A DNA stretch of 64,000 nucleotides from Gambelia wislizenii (taxonomy: Eukaryota > Chordata > Lepidosauria > Squamata > Crotaphytidae): positions 117,436,309-117,500,308 of the forward strand of contig JAUMIR010000002.1 in NCBI GenBank assembly GCA_030847615.1. The letters are read 5' to 3'. The position numbers and the translations under genes are program-made. The notes under the pieces are model-generated. The model saw only the letters and a program-made list of their open reading frames with translations. It did not search any database and was not told the origin of the DNA. Below are positions 42,601-53,518 of the stretch, one piece after another (the stretch's first letter is position 1; every line of letters starts with the position of its first letter).

Positions 42601-45600
42601 TATGGAAATCCTATTGATTCCTGACTAAGGCATGGGAATAGGTGCATTAGGCTTTCTCTCCTCGAAGATGAAGCAAAGGACAATAATGATGCCCTGCTCT
42701 CACCCCTGTCTAGGGAAAAAACTGGACTGGCTGCTGACTCTTACTTCAATCTTGATCACTTATCACACTACACTGTTATACTGCTATTATTCCACTTTAA
42801 TTGCTCTGGCTGCCTCCTGTGGAATCTTGGGACTTGCAGTTTAGGGAGGGGCATTTAGAACTCTCAGCCAGGGAGCTCTTAGGCCTCACTAAACTACAAA
42901 CCCCAGAATTCTGCAGGAGGCAGCCAGAGTAGTTAAAGTGGAATAACAGCAATATAACAGAGTAGTGTGATAAAAGTCCTTGGAGATGAGCCAGCATCCT
43001 CCACCATACATAAGAGAAGTAGATTAGCTTAGGAGGTGAAGGAACATATGGTCCTGTCCTCTTAGAAGGGAAATGGGCAAGAGGCTGCTGCTGTCCTCTC
43101 TACACCACCCAGCATCTGCTGCCTGAGGCAATCACCTCATTTTGCCTCATGCTCTTGCTTCTCAGATGTAACTTGCTTTTCAAGTTTTACTTCCGAAAAA
43201 ATAAGAAGGGTTTTGTAGTCGTTCCTGAGGCCTCTTCTTTAGAACATCTTTAGATGCTCCCTAGCTGGAGAGTGGCGAACATAACCCAGTTTTGAGTCCA
43301 CACAGCTCACCCATTTTCGTGGTCTTCCCCTGGGCCTTTTTTCAAATGAAGTGTGCATCTGTAATAAAGGAGAAGAAGAAAAACAATCACCACATCTTCA
43401 CTCAGGAAACACATTGTCTTTATAACCAAAGCACTAAACACTCTTGAAGTTTTCTTAGGACTTCACACCAGCCTGTTGTCTTGCAGCAATCACATTGTTG
43501 AAGCAAATGGGAACATCTGGTTTGAAAACAATCGCTATCACACTTCTCTGCAAATCATGCAATTGTGCTCCTTTGGCAACCCATGGCCCCACATTCACTC
43601 TACTTCACCACCTCAGTAACCTTGCCTTCCTACCCCTGTATGCCCTACCCAGTGCATGCATGCCTTTTGATTTTTAATTTTTTTTATTTTGCTGCAGTTG
43701 CGCAATTAAAGCAAAATGATAAAATTTTTAAAAATTAAAATGAAATAAATAGAAAATAAAAAGAAAACGGAGTAAAACCAGCGATATTGGGAGCAATTGA
43801 CAGGTTTTCCCCATCTATGAAAAGGTGCACTCCACCAACAATTGAAATGCAAAGCAGCAACAGGAGAGACATGATGTCATGTGATAAGTACTAGCCCAAA
43901 GACGCTATTATCTGGCTGTAATTGTGATTTACTAGCCTCGTGTGATAAAGTCCTTAGTGAAAAGCACCTAGTGATAACAGGGAAGGAAGAATAATTATTT
44001 AGAAGGAGGATGCAGTGGAAGACTGAGACCAATGACAAAAGTGATCACACAAGAATTCAAATTTGGGAGTTGGCCAAGAGTGAAGGAAATAAGGAGCAAA
44101 AAAAAAAAAAAATGAAGGAAAGAATGGGCATGAGGGAAAGCTAGGTTGGCTCCAGGTTTGAGAGAGCCCTGGGCAAAGTGTCCTTTGGCCGGTCCCCTCC
44201 TCTCTTAGGGAGCCTTGTGGGGCAGGGATATCTGTTCTACCCATACCATTTTATTTAAAAATCCCCATATATGCCAGAAGAATGCAAAGCCTGAAGCACT
44301 GTGTGGAAAAGTGTGGCTAGTTCCAGCTGCTTGGCACTGCTCAGAGTGTCAGTTGAAGGGGTGGGGGAGGTATCAGCAAGATCCTGGAGTTTGATTGTTT
44401 CCCAGTGCTGATGCCAGTCCTAGGGAATCAGTGGGAATAATCTATAGAAGAGCTTTTTAAAGCTGAACTGAGCCATTTGATCAATGCTGAAAGATACAAG
44501 ATACTATCCATCAGTTAATTTTACCAGTTAGGATTTATAGGAAGTCCAAGATGAAAACCTTGATGTTGCAGATTAGGAGGCACTTAGAAATTTCCAAGTG
44601 ACAAAAAAATAAAATAGAAGACTCCATTTATCAGTTATTAAATAAATAGACAAAAAAACAAACAAAGTACCACCATCGGCACCTGATTGAGACATGGAAG
44701 TCGATGAGACACAAGCCTCAGGTAACAGAAAGGGTTCTCCTTGTCAACTGCCCTAAAGTGAAGATGAATAAGGTAGTCTGGAAGAAAGAAGGGTGGCAGC
44801 AGGACAATCAACCTTGGCATCAGGAGAAGAAGAATATGGAGGAAATCTGCTAGTAAGGAGAGATCAGGGATAGTGAAAACATGGGAAAAGAGGAGATGGG
44901 AATGACAAGAGGGTGATAATAATGATGACAACCACCACCATTTTGATTTAGAGTAGAAAGTCAATGTTGTTCAAGCCAAGGGTGATGTTCAGAATGTTAA
45001 AAAAAAAGGAGAGAGAGAGAGAGAAAGAGAGAACAGTGCAGAGTACTGGTTTGAGCACTGGAGGTGCCACCCTCCATCACCAATCACCCCCACACCCATT
45101 CAAACCACAGGCTGTCTCAGCTGCAGTAAATTAATGATAATAGTGGTGAATTATATATTGAGCAACCAGACAAAACCAATAGCCTTGCAAGAGGTTGATG
45201 AGTAGGTGGCGATGGGTTACATATAAGCAGAGGAGGTGGCCAATAAAAAAGAGGCAGGACCTGAAGTGGAAGGAATTGTGTGAGACTGATCACTTTCAAA
45301 ATACTAATTGCATAAAGGAATGAGAGGAAGCCAAAGGATTTAACTAAAGATGCACACACTTCCTTCTCCCCGTCTACTAGTTCTTCATCTACAGGAGCAG
45401 ATAGGTTGAATAACAAACAAAAAGAGTTAGGATATCAATATAAATGTATGTGTGTAGATATATAATAAATACAATAAATCTCTAAAACAATCAATTATTC
45501 AAATTACAACTACACAGTCCAAACTATAAATAAAAATATGGGAGAAGGCCCATAAGACATAAATCATTTGTTGAAGGAAAATAGATGGCCCAAAGTCTCA

Positions 45601-48600
45601 TTAGAGTTTTCCTAGAAACAAAAGCCAGACAAGTTTTGACTCACAGTCTTGATCTGTGGCCAATGAAATTCTTACGTTACCCAATATATCCTCCAGACAA
45701 AAGGCAACACTAAGTTATAGATTTTTACAAAATAAAAATGCCTCTTCTTCTTCACTCCCCATAGAGGAGACAGGTTGAGTGCCAATAAGTTTCAAAGTTC
45801 TTTCTGCCACTGGTTCTCTCTTACCGTCTGCCCACTACCTGAACTCAGCTTTTTGCTTCCTTTTGGCCTTCCACGTGGTTTCTTTGGTGGCAATGGACCA
45901 GCAGGCTCCTGTTTGAACAAAGAAAGGAAATTTACTTCCATAGTAAATAGCCAGTGTGCTGCAGTGGTTTGAATGTTTGACAGAGATCAAGGTTTAAATA
46001 CCCACTCAGCCATGGAAACCCACTGGGTGACCTTGAGCAAGTTGCATTCCCTAAGCCTAGACGGAAGGCCATGGCCAACCTTTTCTGTTATATATTTCTG
46101 AGAAAAACCTAAAATAAGGTAGTCATAAGTCAGATTCAGTTTGAATGTACATAACAACAACAGAGCAGGAAGACAAGGAAGGTGGATTTTCTGGCAGGAC
46201 ACAAAGAGAAGGCAGCTCCATAAAAAAAAAGGGGGGGGGGAGAAAGAAAGCAGAAATCCAATAGGTGCAGGAGACAACTTTATTAATCCAAACTATGTAA
46301 AATCTCAGTGTGTTTCAAGCAATAAACTCTTCATCAAAGACTAATTCTCATCTTTTGCAATTTCTTAGCTGACTAGTTCCAAAAGATGTTAATAACTCCT
46401 AGAATGGTAGCTGACTAATTTCTTATTGGGGAATTTGTCAAAATGCAGATCAAGTTTTATCTTACTCATAAATCAGAATGTTAGATGTTAAATCTTTTTT
46501 CAGAACTAAAATGGCAAGCAAGTACTTTCATTCAGTGGGAGAATGGTGAGTACTTCTACCTAAGAAGCAAGACCTTAACATTTATTTAAATGGAAGAAGT
46601 GCTAAAGAAAACTAGCAGAAACAATTTTGTTTTTAAAAAAGCAAATGAACATGGAGTAGAGCTGAAAGAAATATTAGTGACTATCAGACCTAGGATCTGG
46701 CCTATTTCCAATTTCCCATGTAGTTTAAAAACTGAGAAACATATTTTGAATTTGCATTTGAATACTACATTTTTTTAAAAAAACCTCATAATTCAAAATC
46801 CATACACTATAGAAGCTTTGGCATTTCTGGATTTAGCAAGCTTTAAATGTGAAACTAGTATTTCTAACGTCTAAGTATGGTTGTGAAAGCTGGACAGTGA
46901 AGAAAGCTGATGGGAAGAAAATCAACTCATTTGAAATGTGTGCTGGAGCTCTACCGAAATTATGTAGTATGAAAACGATCAATAAATAGGTCTTAGAGCA
47001 AACCAAGCCTGAATTTTTTGTAGAAGCCAAAATGACCAAACTGAGACTATTGTACTTTGGACATATCATGAGATGACATGACTCATTAGAAAAGATGGTT
47101 GGTAAAGTAGGAGTCAATAGGTTGGTAAAGTAGGAGTCATTGACCCACTTTCACGACTATACATAGAGATTAGAGATACGATGGCCTGGACGATCTTGAC
47201 TTTAAGTATTCAGTGATGAATTCAATGAGAATTCTAAATGCCCGTCCCTAAAATACCAAGCCCAGTGTTCCATAAGATACAACCATAGCAGTTAAAGTGG
47301 AATGATAGCACCATAATTCTGTGGAGTTAATGAGTCCCAGATGGAAATACGACCAATAGCTGTTGCATGGCAACTCGTTTATACAGCTTATGAATCTGAT
47401 GCAAGTTCAGGTAGGCCTTCCAATGTGCTACTTGAAGGGTGTTTGTGGTAGGGCAAATATATCAGCACAATCCAATGAGGCCATGGATCACACAAAGAGA
47501 AGGTTTTATTGGTGAAGTGAAGGCTCAGACTCAGTCATATGGGTTAGTCTGAATTAGAGTAGACCCATTAAATGAACAGTTAAATAGTGAGTCAGTGAAT
47601 AGGAAAATTTCATGGATTCAATCGTTCTAGTCTAGTTGGGACTAACAACAAGATTCAGGCCACAATTTGTGTGTACATTTTTGACTGGCCACCAGATTCT
47701 CTAAGTCTTACTCCATTCAGATCCTTGTGCCCAACAGTTTTGTTAATGGCCAGTGTTAATAACATAATTGTCATTGCCAGTGTGTTCTGCATCTAATTTC
47801 ACCTTGTATTACTGTAACACACTCTGCCTTTGGAAATTGTCCAGAAACGTATGTTGCTTTAAAAGGCTGTGGTTAGACTGCCGATCAGGGCTGATTATAG
47901 GAAACACATAATTCATTTGCTACAATAGGTTCACTCAGTAGGGGTCCATTTCTGGGCAGAACTGAAAGACCATGGGTTCCAACTACCTGAAGGACTGTAT
48001 CTCCCAATATGAATCCACCTGATTGTTAAGGTCTTTGTGGAAGGGTTTTCTCTCTGTCTCACAATCCAACAGGCACATTTGAGGAGGACACATGAGAGAG
48101 CCTCCTTGGTGGTTGCTCCCAATGGAAGCTAGGTTGGCTCCTTCTCTGTTATCTTTTCAGTGGCAGGCAAAGAGCTTTTTATCTAAACAGGTCTCCAGCT
48201 TTTAATGGGTTGAGACAGAAGGATCTTTTATGTACACTGTCCTTTTGATCTTCTAACTATGTTTTAAATGTTTCATATTCTAAAGTTTATTGAACAGCTC
48301 TTAAACTTTTTATTATTAGGTTTTTAATTGTGCTTCATCTTAATCCATTTTGTAAATCAGCTTGGGTCCCATGCTGGGAGAAAGACTGGATATAAACTGA
48401 ATAAATAGAGTAAAACCTCCATCACAGTCATGAACCTCTAAGATTGTACTCCATGCATCTGTGGTAGTGGACTGTAGTCCATGACAGGTCATTCCATAAT
48501 AAATCTGCTAGTCTTAAAAGATTCCACATAAATCTGCAATGTTTTGCTGTAACAGACAATGGCAGCTACTCTTTCAGTTTTTTTGTAACAGACATATATT

Positions 48601-49840
48601 CATATACTAAGAGCATAATTGTTCTCTGACTACAGATCCTTGTGTAGCCAAAAAATGACACCATACATAAAGAAGAGGGAAATATCATGAGGCAAAGGAA
48701 CACACACAAATATTTAGGGAAAAAATCCTAAGGGACAGGGAAAACTCTAAAGCACTCCAGTAATAAATGGTTGTGCTCAGTGGACACAGAATTGTGGCTC
48801 ATTACTATGAAGGAGGACAGAAAATGGGGATGGCTGTGGTGAGGAATACAGTTTCATAGGGGATAAGTGTGCCTGGTTGCTTGGCAACCTTTATAGAAAT
48901 ATTCCACATGCCTCCATTTTGTTGCAGATCCCACCTGATTCTATAGTCATAAATACCTGCAAAAGATAACCTAAGCTTATAGAAACAAGATGCATCATAC
49001 AAGGGAGTAACAAGACAGTAAACACATATAAAGACATTCAACTGCATATACATTGTGCAAAAACGTCTAGCAGATACACAGACAGGCATGGTTTCCTATT
49101 ATTTACAATGCAACCGTTATATGGCTGTGCTTTATTATTTGCTTATGCTGTACAATTTCATTTGTGGCTTCCATCTATCTTAATTATTTTATGCGGCTGA
49201 ACGTTCATCCTTCCCTATAATAATGAAGTGCTGTTTTGTAGTGGTCAGATGCATGGCTGTTGTGATTCAAATACGTGTTGGCTCAAACACATATATTTGC
49301 CTTGTCTGTATTATTCAGATATGTAGACATCATGATTATACTACATGTTTGTTCATAGGGAAAGGTGTATCACTCCAGAGGCAAATGCTTTCACTTTGTA
49401 TGCATATATGGGTGCATATGTGTGTTTACATTTTACTGAAAGCCACCTTATGGATTTAAGACGTATATGGATTTCCTGAACTGAGATTTGAGGCAAGATT
49501 CATTTCCTTCTTGAAAGAAAGAACAAAGTGTACCCAGAATGGTCAGGTTTAGCGCCATCAGGTTGTTTTTGCTTACATATGCGGGTGTACATACAAACAA
49601 TGAGCTCTTGAGATCTCAGAGAGTCTCAGTCCTAGTCATTCAACATGGCCCTGATTAGGCCACAAAAAGAGCATGAGCTCCAAATCCCACAACCCCTAAA
49701 GCGGTAAAAAGGCAGAACATCAAACTACTAAGAAGATGGGCATTTACCTGTGGCTTTTTCCTTGGCCGCCCCCTTTTCCTTTTTGGCACCTCAGTCAGAA
49801 GGGCTGGTGCTGGTCCCGCTGGTTTTCCAGCGTTGCTCAT
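38267..49840 (-). CDS. HMGA-type AT-hook protein, probable third HMGA paralogue
   Basis: Predicted architectural chromatin protein binding the minor groove of AT-rich DNA in the nucleus. Coding exons on minus: 49840-49748 (31 codons), 45908-45825 (28), 43358-43311 (16), 38371-38267 (34 plus TGA), all phase 0, about 109 aa. Hook 1 is PKRKRGRPRKKPQ, hook 2 PPKKPRGRPKGSKK and hook 3 EKRPRGRPRKW, each with the RGRP core. The tail begins FVVQKEESQE, like the VVQK and Glu/Ser-rich acidic end of HMGA2. One hook per exon, phase-0 junctions and the Trp at the end of exon 3 are HMGA2 traits, and human HMGA2 is also 109 aa. The residues outside the hooks differ from both HMGA1 and HMGA2. The start has A at -3 and in-frame TAG and TGA just upstream. 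Human HMGA genes lie on other chromosomes than C3orf18, so a separate paralogue is inferred. The first three exons are secure; the last is less so. The gene converges on C3orf18. Confidence 0.83.
38665..38842. mobile_element. Hairpin MITE 3' of HMGA-like stop... in its intron 3
   Basis: aaattatcagataacatcag at the left and gaggacgtctgataatttt at the right are inverted ends. Inside, 38712-38757 and 38763-38806 pair over about 45 bp around cttagc. It lies between HMGA-like exons 3 and 4. Confidence 0.65.
38885..39690 (+). mobile_element. L2-like LINE RT C terminus and 3' end
   Basis: Well-preserved frame: HLDFCNALCMGLPLCLVQKL, RRDHITPVCLRSLHWLPIGF, KVLVITFKALNGLGPSYLRD, then a shift, FSVVAPKLWNGLPDEIRQLT and a 3' UTR ending ggacggtatataaataaa plus (TTA)n. 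The best-preserved L2-like copy here, so probably the youngest. Confidence 0.85.
39728..39950. repeat. Foldback element, family A
   Basis: Arms ttatagcactacagttccac and gtggaaatatagtgctgtaa; inner motifs aactgccaaggcaacatcct and acagccatggcagtt pair as well. Confidence 0.75.
40216..40264. repeat. 49-bp near-perfect palindrome
   Basis: ggagattttcagacaatcct and its inverted copy pair over 22 bp with one mismatch, loop about 5 nt. Same length as the palindromes at 56308 and 59591. Confidence 0.8.
40270..40515. repeat. Foldback element, family A (diverged)
   Basis: tctatggaatcctagaactg on the left; atggagccatggcaattaaa on the right; opposed gagctct motifs inside. Confidence 0.6.
40640..41040 (+). 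mobile_element. Family A scrap and L2-like LINE 3' end
   Basis: 40640-40690 is one arm of family A (tattcacactacagaactat). It runs into gagggccttttctgtggcta and ttttgggggaaaggtgggat, the L2 3' end. Confidence 0.55.
41091..41145 (+). mobile_element. 55-bp LINE 3'-end insertion with target duplication
   Basis: The 55 bp, including gatgagtccttcctgaatct, is flanked by attcttaggaaaca (41077-41090) and attcttaggcaaca (41146-41159), a 14-bp target duplication with one mismatch. Confidence 0.75.
41886..42070 (+). mobile_element. Squamate tRNA-headed SINE with target duplication
   Basis: Head gagccagtgtggtgtagagc, B-box region cagggttcaaatccc, tail gaaggcacacaacaacaaca. Flanked by tcccattg at 41878-41885 and 42071-42078. 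A short central deletion is present. It interrupts a short MITE-like repeat. Confidence 0.9.
42240..42560 (-). mobile_element. L2-like LINE 3' end
   Basis: Reverse orientation: cttacttg-ccagtgaaagg region, cacggaagggaatcccacag and ctgggagcagccactgagaa are the complement of the AAPTLWN-PLP coding end. Confidence 0.65.
42757..42978. mobile_element. Foldback element, family A, best copy
   Basis: Outer arms atcacttatcacactacact and agagtagtgtgataaaag, inner arms ccactttaattgctctggct and agccagagtagttaaagtgg. Nearly the whole 220 bp folds into one hairpin. Confidence 0.85.
43311..43358 (-). CDS. HMGA-like exon 3, AT-hook 3
   Basis: Acceptor ctcctttattacag, 48 nt, donor TGG|gtgagc. It encodes MHTSFEKRPRGRPRKW. 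The last eleven residues match the third hook of HMGA2, including the terminal Trp that HMGA1 lacks. The exon is only 16 codons and was found by searching the minus strand for the hook. Confidence 0.86.
43359..45824 (-). other. HMGA-like intron 2
   Basis: Intron between hooks 2 and 3. Holds (GA)n at 45008-45032, a poly-A run at 44099-44112 and a hAT-end-like motif (cctcgtgtgataaagtcc) near 43937. No exon-like segment was seen. Confidence 0.5.
45825..45908 (-). CDS. HMGA-like exon 2, AT-hook 2
   Basis: Acceptor tttgttcaaacag, 84 nt, donor ACG|gtaaga. It encodes EPAGPLPPKKPRGRPKGSKK plus LSSGSGQT. PRGRPKGSK is the signature of the central HMGA hook, and the exon begins with EP as HMGA2 exon 2 does. 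A weaker in-exon donor (TCAG|gtagtg) would break the frame. Confidence 0.88.
45949..46168 (+). mobile_element. Squamate tRNA-headed SINE
   Basis: Head agccagtgtgctgcagtggt, cactgggtgaccttgagcaa, degenerate tail ending gtacataacaacaacagag. In HMGA-like intron 1, 41 bp upstream of hook-2 exon. Confidence 0.8.
46860..47215 (+). mobile_element. RTE/BovB LINE RT C-terminal fragment
   Basis: Plus strand reads SKYGCESWTVKKADGKKINS, FEMC, then KMTKLRLLYFGHIMR and DSLEKMVGKV, the diagnostic end of BovB reverse transcriptase. One stop and a duplicated ggttggtaaagtaggagtca. Confidence 0.8.
47250..47335. repeat. Half copy of foldback family A
   Basis: aataccaagcccagtgttcc to gcagttaaagtggaatgata: right arm only. 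Confidence 0.55.
47945..48415 (+). mobile_element. L2-like LINE 3' end
   Basis: ccaactacctgaaggactgt, gagagcctccttggtggttg and gctgggagaaagactggata show the L2 end, with a 3' UTR of ttttaaatg units. Confidence 0.65.
48420..49740 (-). other. HMGA-like intron 1, 5' part
   Basis: No repeat or exon recognised. AT-rich with several long T or A runs. Confidence 0.4.
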
Positions 49841-49888
49841 AGTGGCCTCTCACTAGTCTTCGATTACTTTTCCTTCTGTGGCTGCCTT
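49748..49888 (-). CDS. HMGA-like exon with start codon and AT-hook 1
   Basis: A long pyrimidine tract ending in ggctttag gives the exon start at 49888. Forty-eight bases of leader contain in-frame TAG-TGA, then ATG at 49840. The coding part reads MSNAGKPAGPAPALLTEVPK and then the hook RKRGRPRKKPQ, ending at CAG|gtaaat. The Ala/Pro-rich lead-in to the hook resembles the HMGA2 N terminus in composition only. Confidence 0.87.
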
Positions 49889-50604
49889 CTAAAGCCACAG
49901 GAGCAAAGAGAAAGAAGGAGAAAGATCTCATGACCTCCCTGCTTGTTCCTTCAAATTCAAGACTTTGGGGACTGCCAGATGAGTCTTAAGACATCTTCTC
50001 ATGTTATTACACCTTTTCCTTCTCACCACAAGTCTTCATCAACATTCCTCAGCCATAAATGTGACAGCCTTCCCCAGCCATGTTCGTGACTGTGATTGCA
50101 GTCCAACACACCCAATATAAGAGGGCCAGATTGGGGAAACAAAGTTGGGGAAGATTGTCTTATAAGAAGGCCTGGTTAAAGCCAAGGAGTTTAGTGTACT
50201 TGTGTGGAGCCCACAGCAAACTTTGAGTAGGTAGTTGTAGTAAACTGGGGCACAGGGGGTGGGGGTGGTAGAGGAACAGAACATCAAACCAGAGATAGCC
50301 AGATCTGTGGAATATGTGTGGAAGATTTTGCCAGTTAGTAGCACCAATGGCTAATTGCCATGTCTCCAACAGAAACACAGTCTCTTCCAGCCACAACATT
50401 GAGGTTCCTGCAAGGCCCTAGAGACAGGAAGATGCACAATGCAATCTCAACCACTCCTTCCCTCCCACCTTACCAAGAATGTTTTAGAAACTTTATTTGT
50501 GGTGATTACTCTAAACACAAGTATCTCTCCCTCTCATATACATACGCATCTGTGCATTTCAATGCAGACTCATCAGTAAGGTGAAAAGACTGAAGCAGAC
50601 TTAC

Positions 50605-50656
50605 CTGTCAAGAAGTTGGGTCGCTGCACTAGCTTTTCACCAGCACACTCAGTCAT
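50605..50656 (-). other. Candidate 5' UTR exon of the HMGA-like gene
   Basis: A 52-nt segment between an excellent acceptor (long pyrimidine tract ending in tctggtttag) and an excellent donor (GACAG|gtaagt), 716 bp upstream of the exon carrying the start. It contains an ATG, but joining it to the next exon is not in frame with the hooks, so it is more likely leader. The transcription start was not identified. Confidence 0.42.
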
Positions 50657-51339
50657 CTAAACCAGAGAGGAAGAGAGGGAAGAAGAGATTTGAGAGAGAG
50701 AGAGGGAGATTCAGTGAGTCACTCTCTTCCTACCATGGGGAGGGGGAAAGCTGGTTTTGAACATTCATCGCAGGAGCCTTACAAGTTTCTGCACCCATCT
50801 GCATGTCGCTCCCGCTTACTGATATGGAAAGAAGACTGCGTACTGCCTCACTCTGATCTTGCGATGGCAGTCTTGAGCTGTGGCAGCAAGTGAAACTTTC
50901 TAAGGGCATATTTTAACTCAGCTGAAACCTTGCAGTAAACTGGACAGGAGCAGAGGAAGAATACCCCAACCAGAGGTAACCTGTTTTTTTTCTGCTGCCC
51001 TGTCTGTTACAAATGTGCTTGGTTTCCTAGAAAGAGACAGAGTGATATGACTAGAAAGGATAGTGCACTTTTCACACATTAGCCCAGCATCCTACAAGGG
51101 GAGGATGCTTTGTACTCTCATTTCTTTCTCATCTGAAGAAATGAAACAGCTGCTGGCTTCCAGATGAGGTTCTGGGTCTGCATGCAAAATTTAGGGGCTT
51201 TTGCCATAAGTCAGAATTGAAACAACAGACAGGACTGGAAATTTACCAGAATTCACATTCAGCAAGACAGAGCAGCAAGGCAAATATAGAGTGACCAATA
51301 TGCCACCAGTTTTCAGAGACACGTTAGTCTCTTGCAGTA

Positions 51340-51520
51340 TAAAAAGGTGTAGCAGCACCTTTTAAGACTATCTGGCTTTTATTTTTACATGAGCTTTCAT
51401 GATATAAACCAAATTCTTCAGATGTTCACTCTGTACTGCACCCAAAAAAGTGGGTTTATATCTACAAAAGCTCATGCAAAAATAAAAACCAGTTAGTCTT
51501 AAAGGTGCTACTACGTTCCC
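51340..51520. mobile_element. Foldback element, family C
   Basis: gtagcagcaccttttaagac and the following sequence to about 51405 pairs with 51452-51516 (gtgggtttatatctacaaaa to taaaggtgctactac). About 60-bp arms, 45-bp spacer. Confidence 0.75.
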
Positions 51521-51529
51521 CCCTTTCTC

Positions 51530-53060
51530 CTTTTGATTTGCCACTATAGTGAGCAAATGAAAGCACAGGAGAAACCTGTATGTTTTCTAGGGTTTTTTTT
51601 TCTCCTGCATGAAACACAGGACATTGTTTTTTCTATTCTGATATCTCATACTAATCTTGAGCTGCTGTAAGACAAGCTCACACATGTTTATGCATCTGTA
51701 CAATCTTATTTCCACATCAATCTGCAAATAGTGAAAATTTTAAGTTTTAAGATTATTCTCCCCTCCCCAGAAATTGTGTATGCTTTTAACCTTAGAATAT
51801 GTATATTTGTATGCATACAAAACAATATACTGCACATTTTAATATGCATCTTCCTACAACTGCATTGCAACACTTGGACAACTGCAAAAACCAAAGGATA
51901 ACAATCCACATATTCGTCTAAGACACACAAGTCAAGTCAGTTCATTTTAAATCGTAGACCCAATGAAATGCTTGAGCACCTCTGTAGCAAACATTTTCAC
52001 AGGATAAAGCAACTTTATAAATTTAAAGCTTGGAAACATTGCTTTTTGGGGATAGTAACTTTGAGGATTCCACAGCCAGGATGTCAAAACAAAACAAAAC
52101 AACAAACCCCAATCTTTTCCATGTCTTTTCCTACTGTAGATACATTATTCTCATTGTTCAAATATCAGCTTCTCATGGATCTGTGGCCTGGCATGAGCAA
52201 GGATCATGAATCTTGCTCCATCACGTACCAAGTGGCAACACAACAATGACATGTTTTCATTTCTGTGCTAATTAATGCTATTTTACCCTTTCATAGCTTA
52301 AGGCCCCAGCAAACATACTTCAGTCCCCTTGTAGAAGCCACGGATACCGAGTAAAGAAATAAAAGCTCCACCTCCAATGAATGTCTGTAAAGCCATTGGA
52401 TACTTCTAGGTATCTCCCCGTCAGGTAAGTATGGATAGTTTTAATGCACCCCAAAATAGAAATCTCTGTTCCATTTGAGCCTCTAATTAAGAACAGCAGA
52501 ATGGGTGGTGCAGGGGGGGGATGTTATAGTGTGATAGCAGCATAGAAACACCATAAGTGCTAAAAAAACCCACCCAATTATTTAGCTAGGCAGGCACTAA
52601 TGATGGTGAGAAAACCACTCATGACTAGTACAGACAGGAAGCCATTTATCTTGGTAGAAAGACAATGTTAAGATATTTAGAGGGGACCTTCCTGGCTCTG
52701 TGTGGTCTCTCTTTCATTCCTCATCAACAACAGTCCCCAAACTCGCACACACCTTGTGGCCTGGTGTGGTAGGAGTTCCACTCCATGCAGCCTATACTGG
52801 AAATGAGGGCTTCCTGATTTCACTCACACTGAATGATCTATGGCTCACACCAAACAGTTTGCAGAAGAGAATGTTTTAAAGTTATTGCTCCCTGAACCTG
52901 TGGAGATAAGGAATGCAAGGAAGGCTGCCAGGTGCAGAGGCTAGATTAGCAAGGGCATATGTGAATATATTTATCTAGAGACATGAAAACAGAGGTGGGA
53001 GACTGTGCTAATCATGCACCTTGTCACCACAGAGAGAGGGAAGACCACACGGGGTGGGTT
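51530..53060. other. Intergenic, nothing recognised
   Basis: No coding exon, SINE or LINE consensus seen. AT-rich. Confidence 0.35.

Positions 53061-53065
<5 letters not shown>

Positions 53066-53109
<44 letters not shown>
53066..53109. repeat. (CT)n microsatellite
   Basis: About 22 CT units. Confidence 0.9.
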
Positions 53110-53112
<3 letters not shown>

Positions 53113-53189
53113 CCTAACCCTAGACTCATTTGGTCGCTCAAATGAAAGTGACCTCATGGTGTGAATAATCATCCCTCAAATTTTCCTTG

Positions 53190-53412
53190 TTTTTTGCCAG
53201 GCTGTGAGGCCGTGCTCTGGAAGAGTTTATTTCCGACATTTCACCTGCTTCTGTGGCTGGCATCTTCAGAAGCCAGCCACAGATGAAGATGCCAGCCACA
53301 GATGCAGGCGAAACATCAGAAATAAACTCTTCCACAACATGGCCTCACAGCCTGAAAAAAACCCCAAGGGATATCTATGGATGCTGGCCATGAAAGCCTT
53401 CGACTTCACAAA
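53190..53412. mobile_element. Foldback element, family D, large hairpin
   Basis: ccaggctgtgaggccgtgct to tggctggcatcttca pairs with tgaagatgccagccacagat to catggcctcacagcctg, arms about 75 bp. The right flank adds the tail gctggccatgaaagccttcg, as in the single copy at 28878. Confidence 0.8.
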
Positions 53413-53518
53413 TCCTCCCTCACATCAGCACTCACTGTCATAACAGAAACACTTCTCTTATAAATACACCAATGGTGACTATGAGGAAACCCAGACCATG
53501 ATATTTAACATGCACCAT

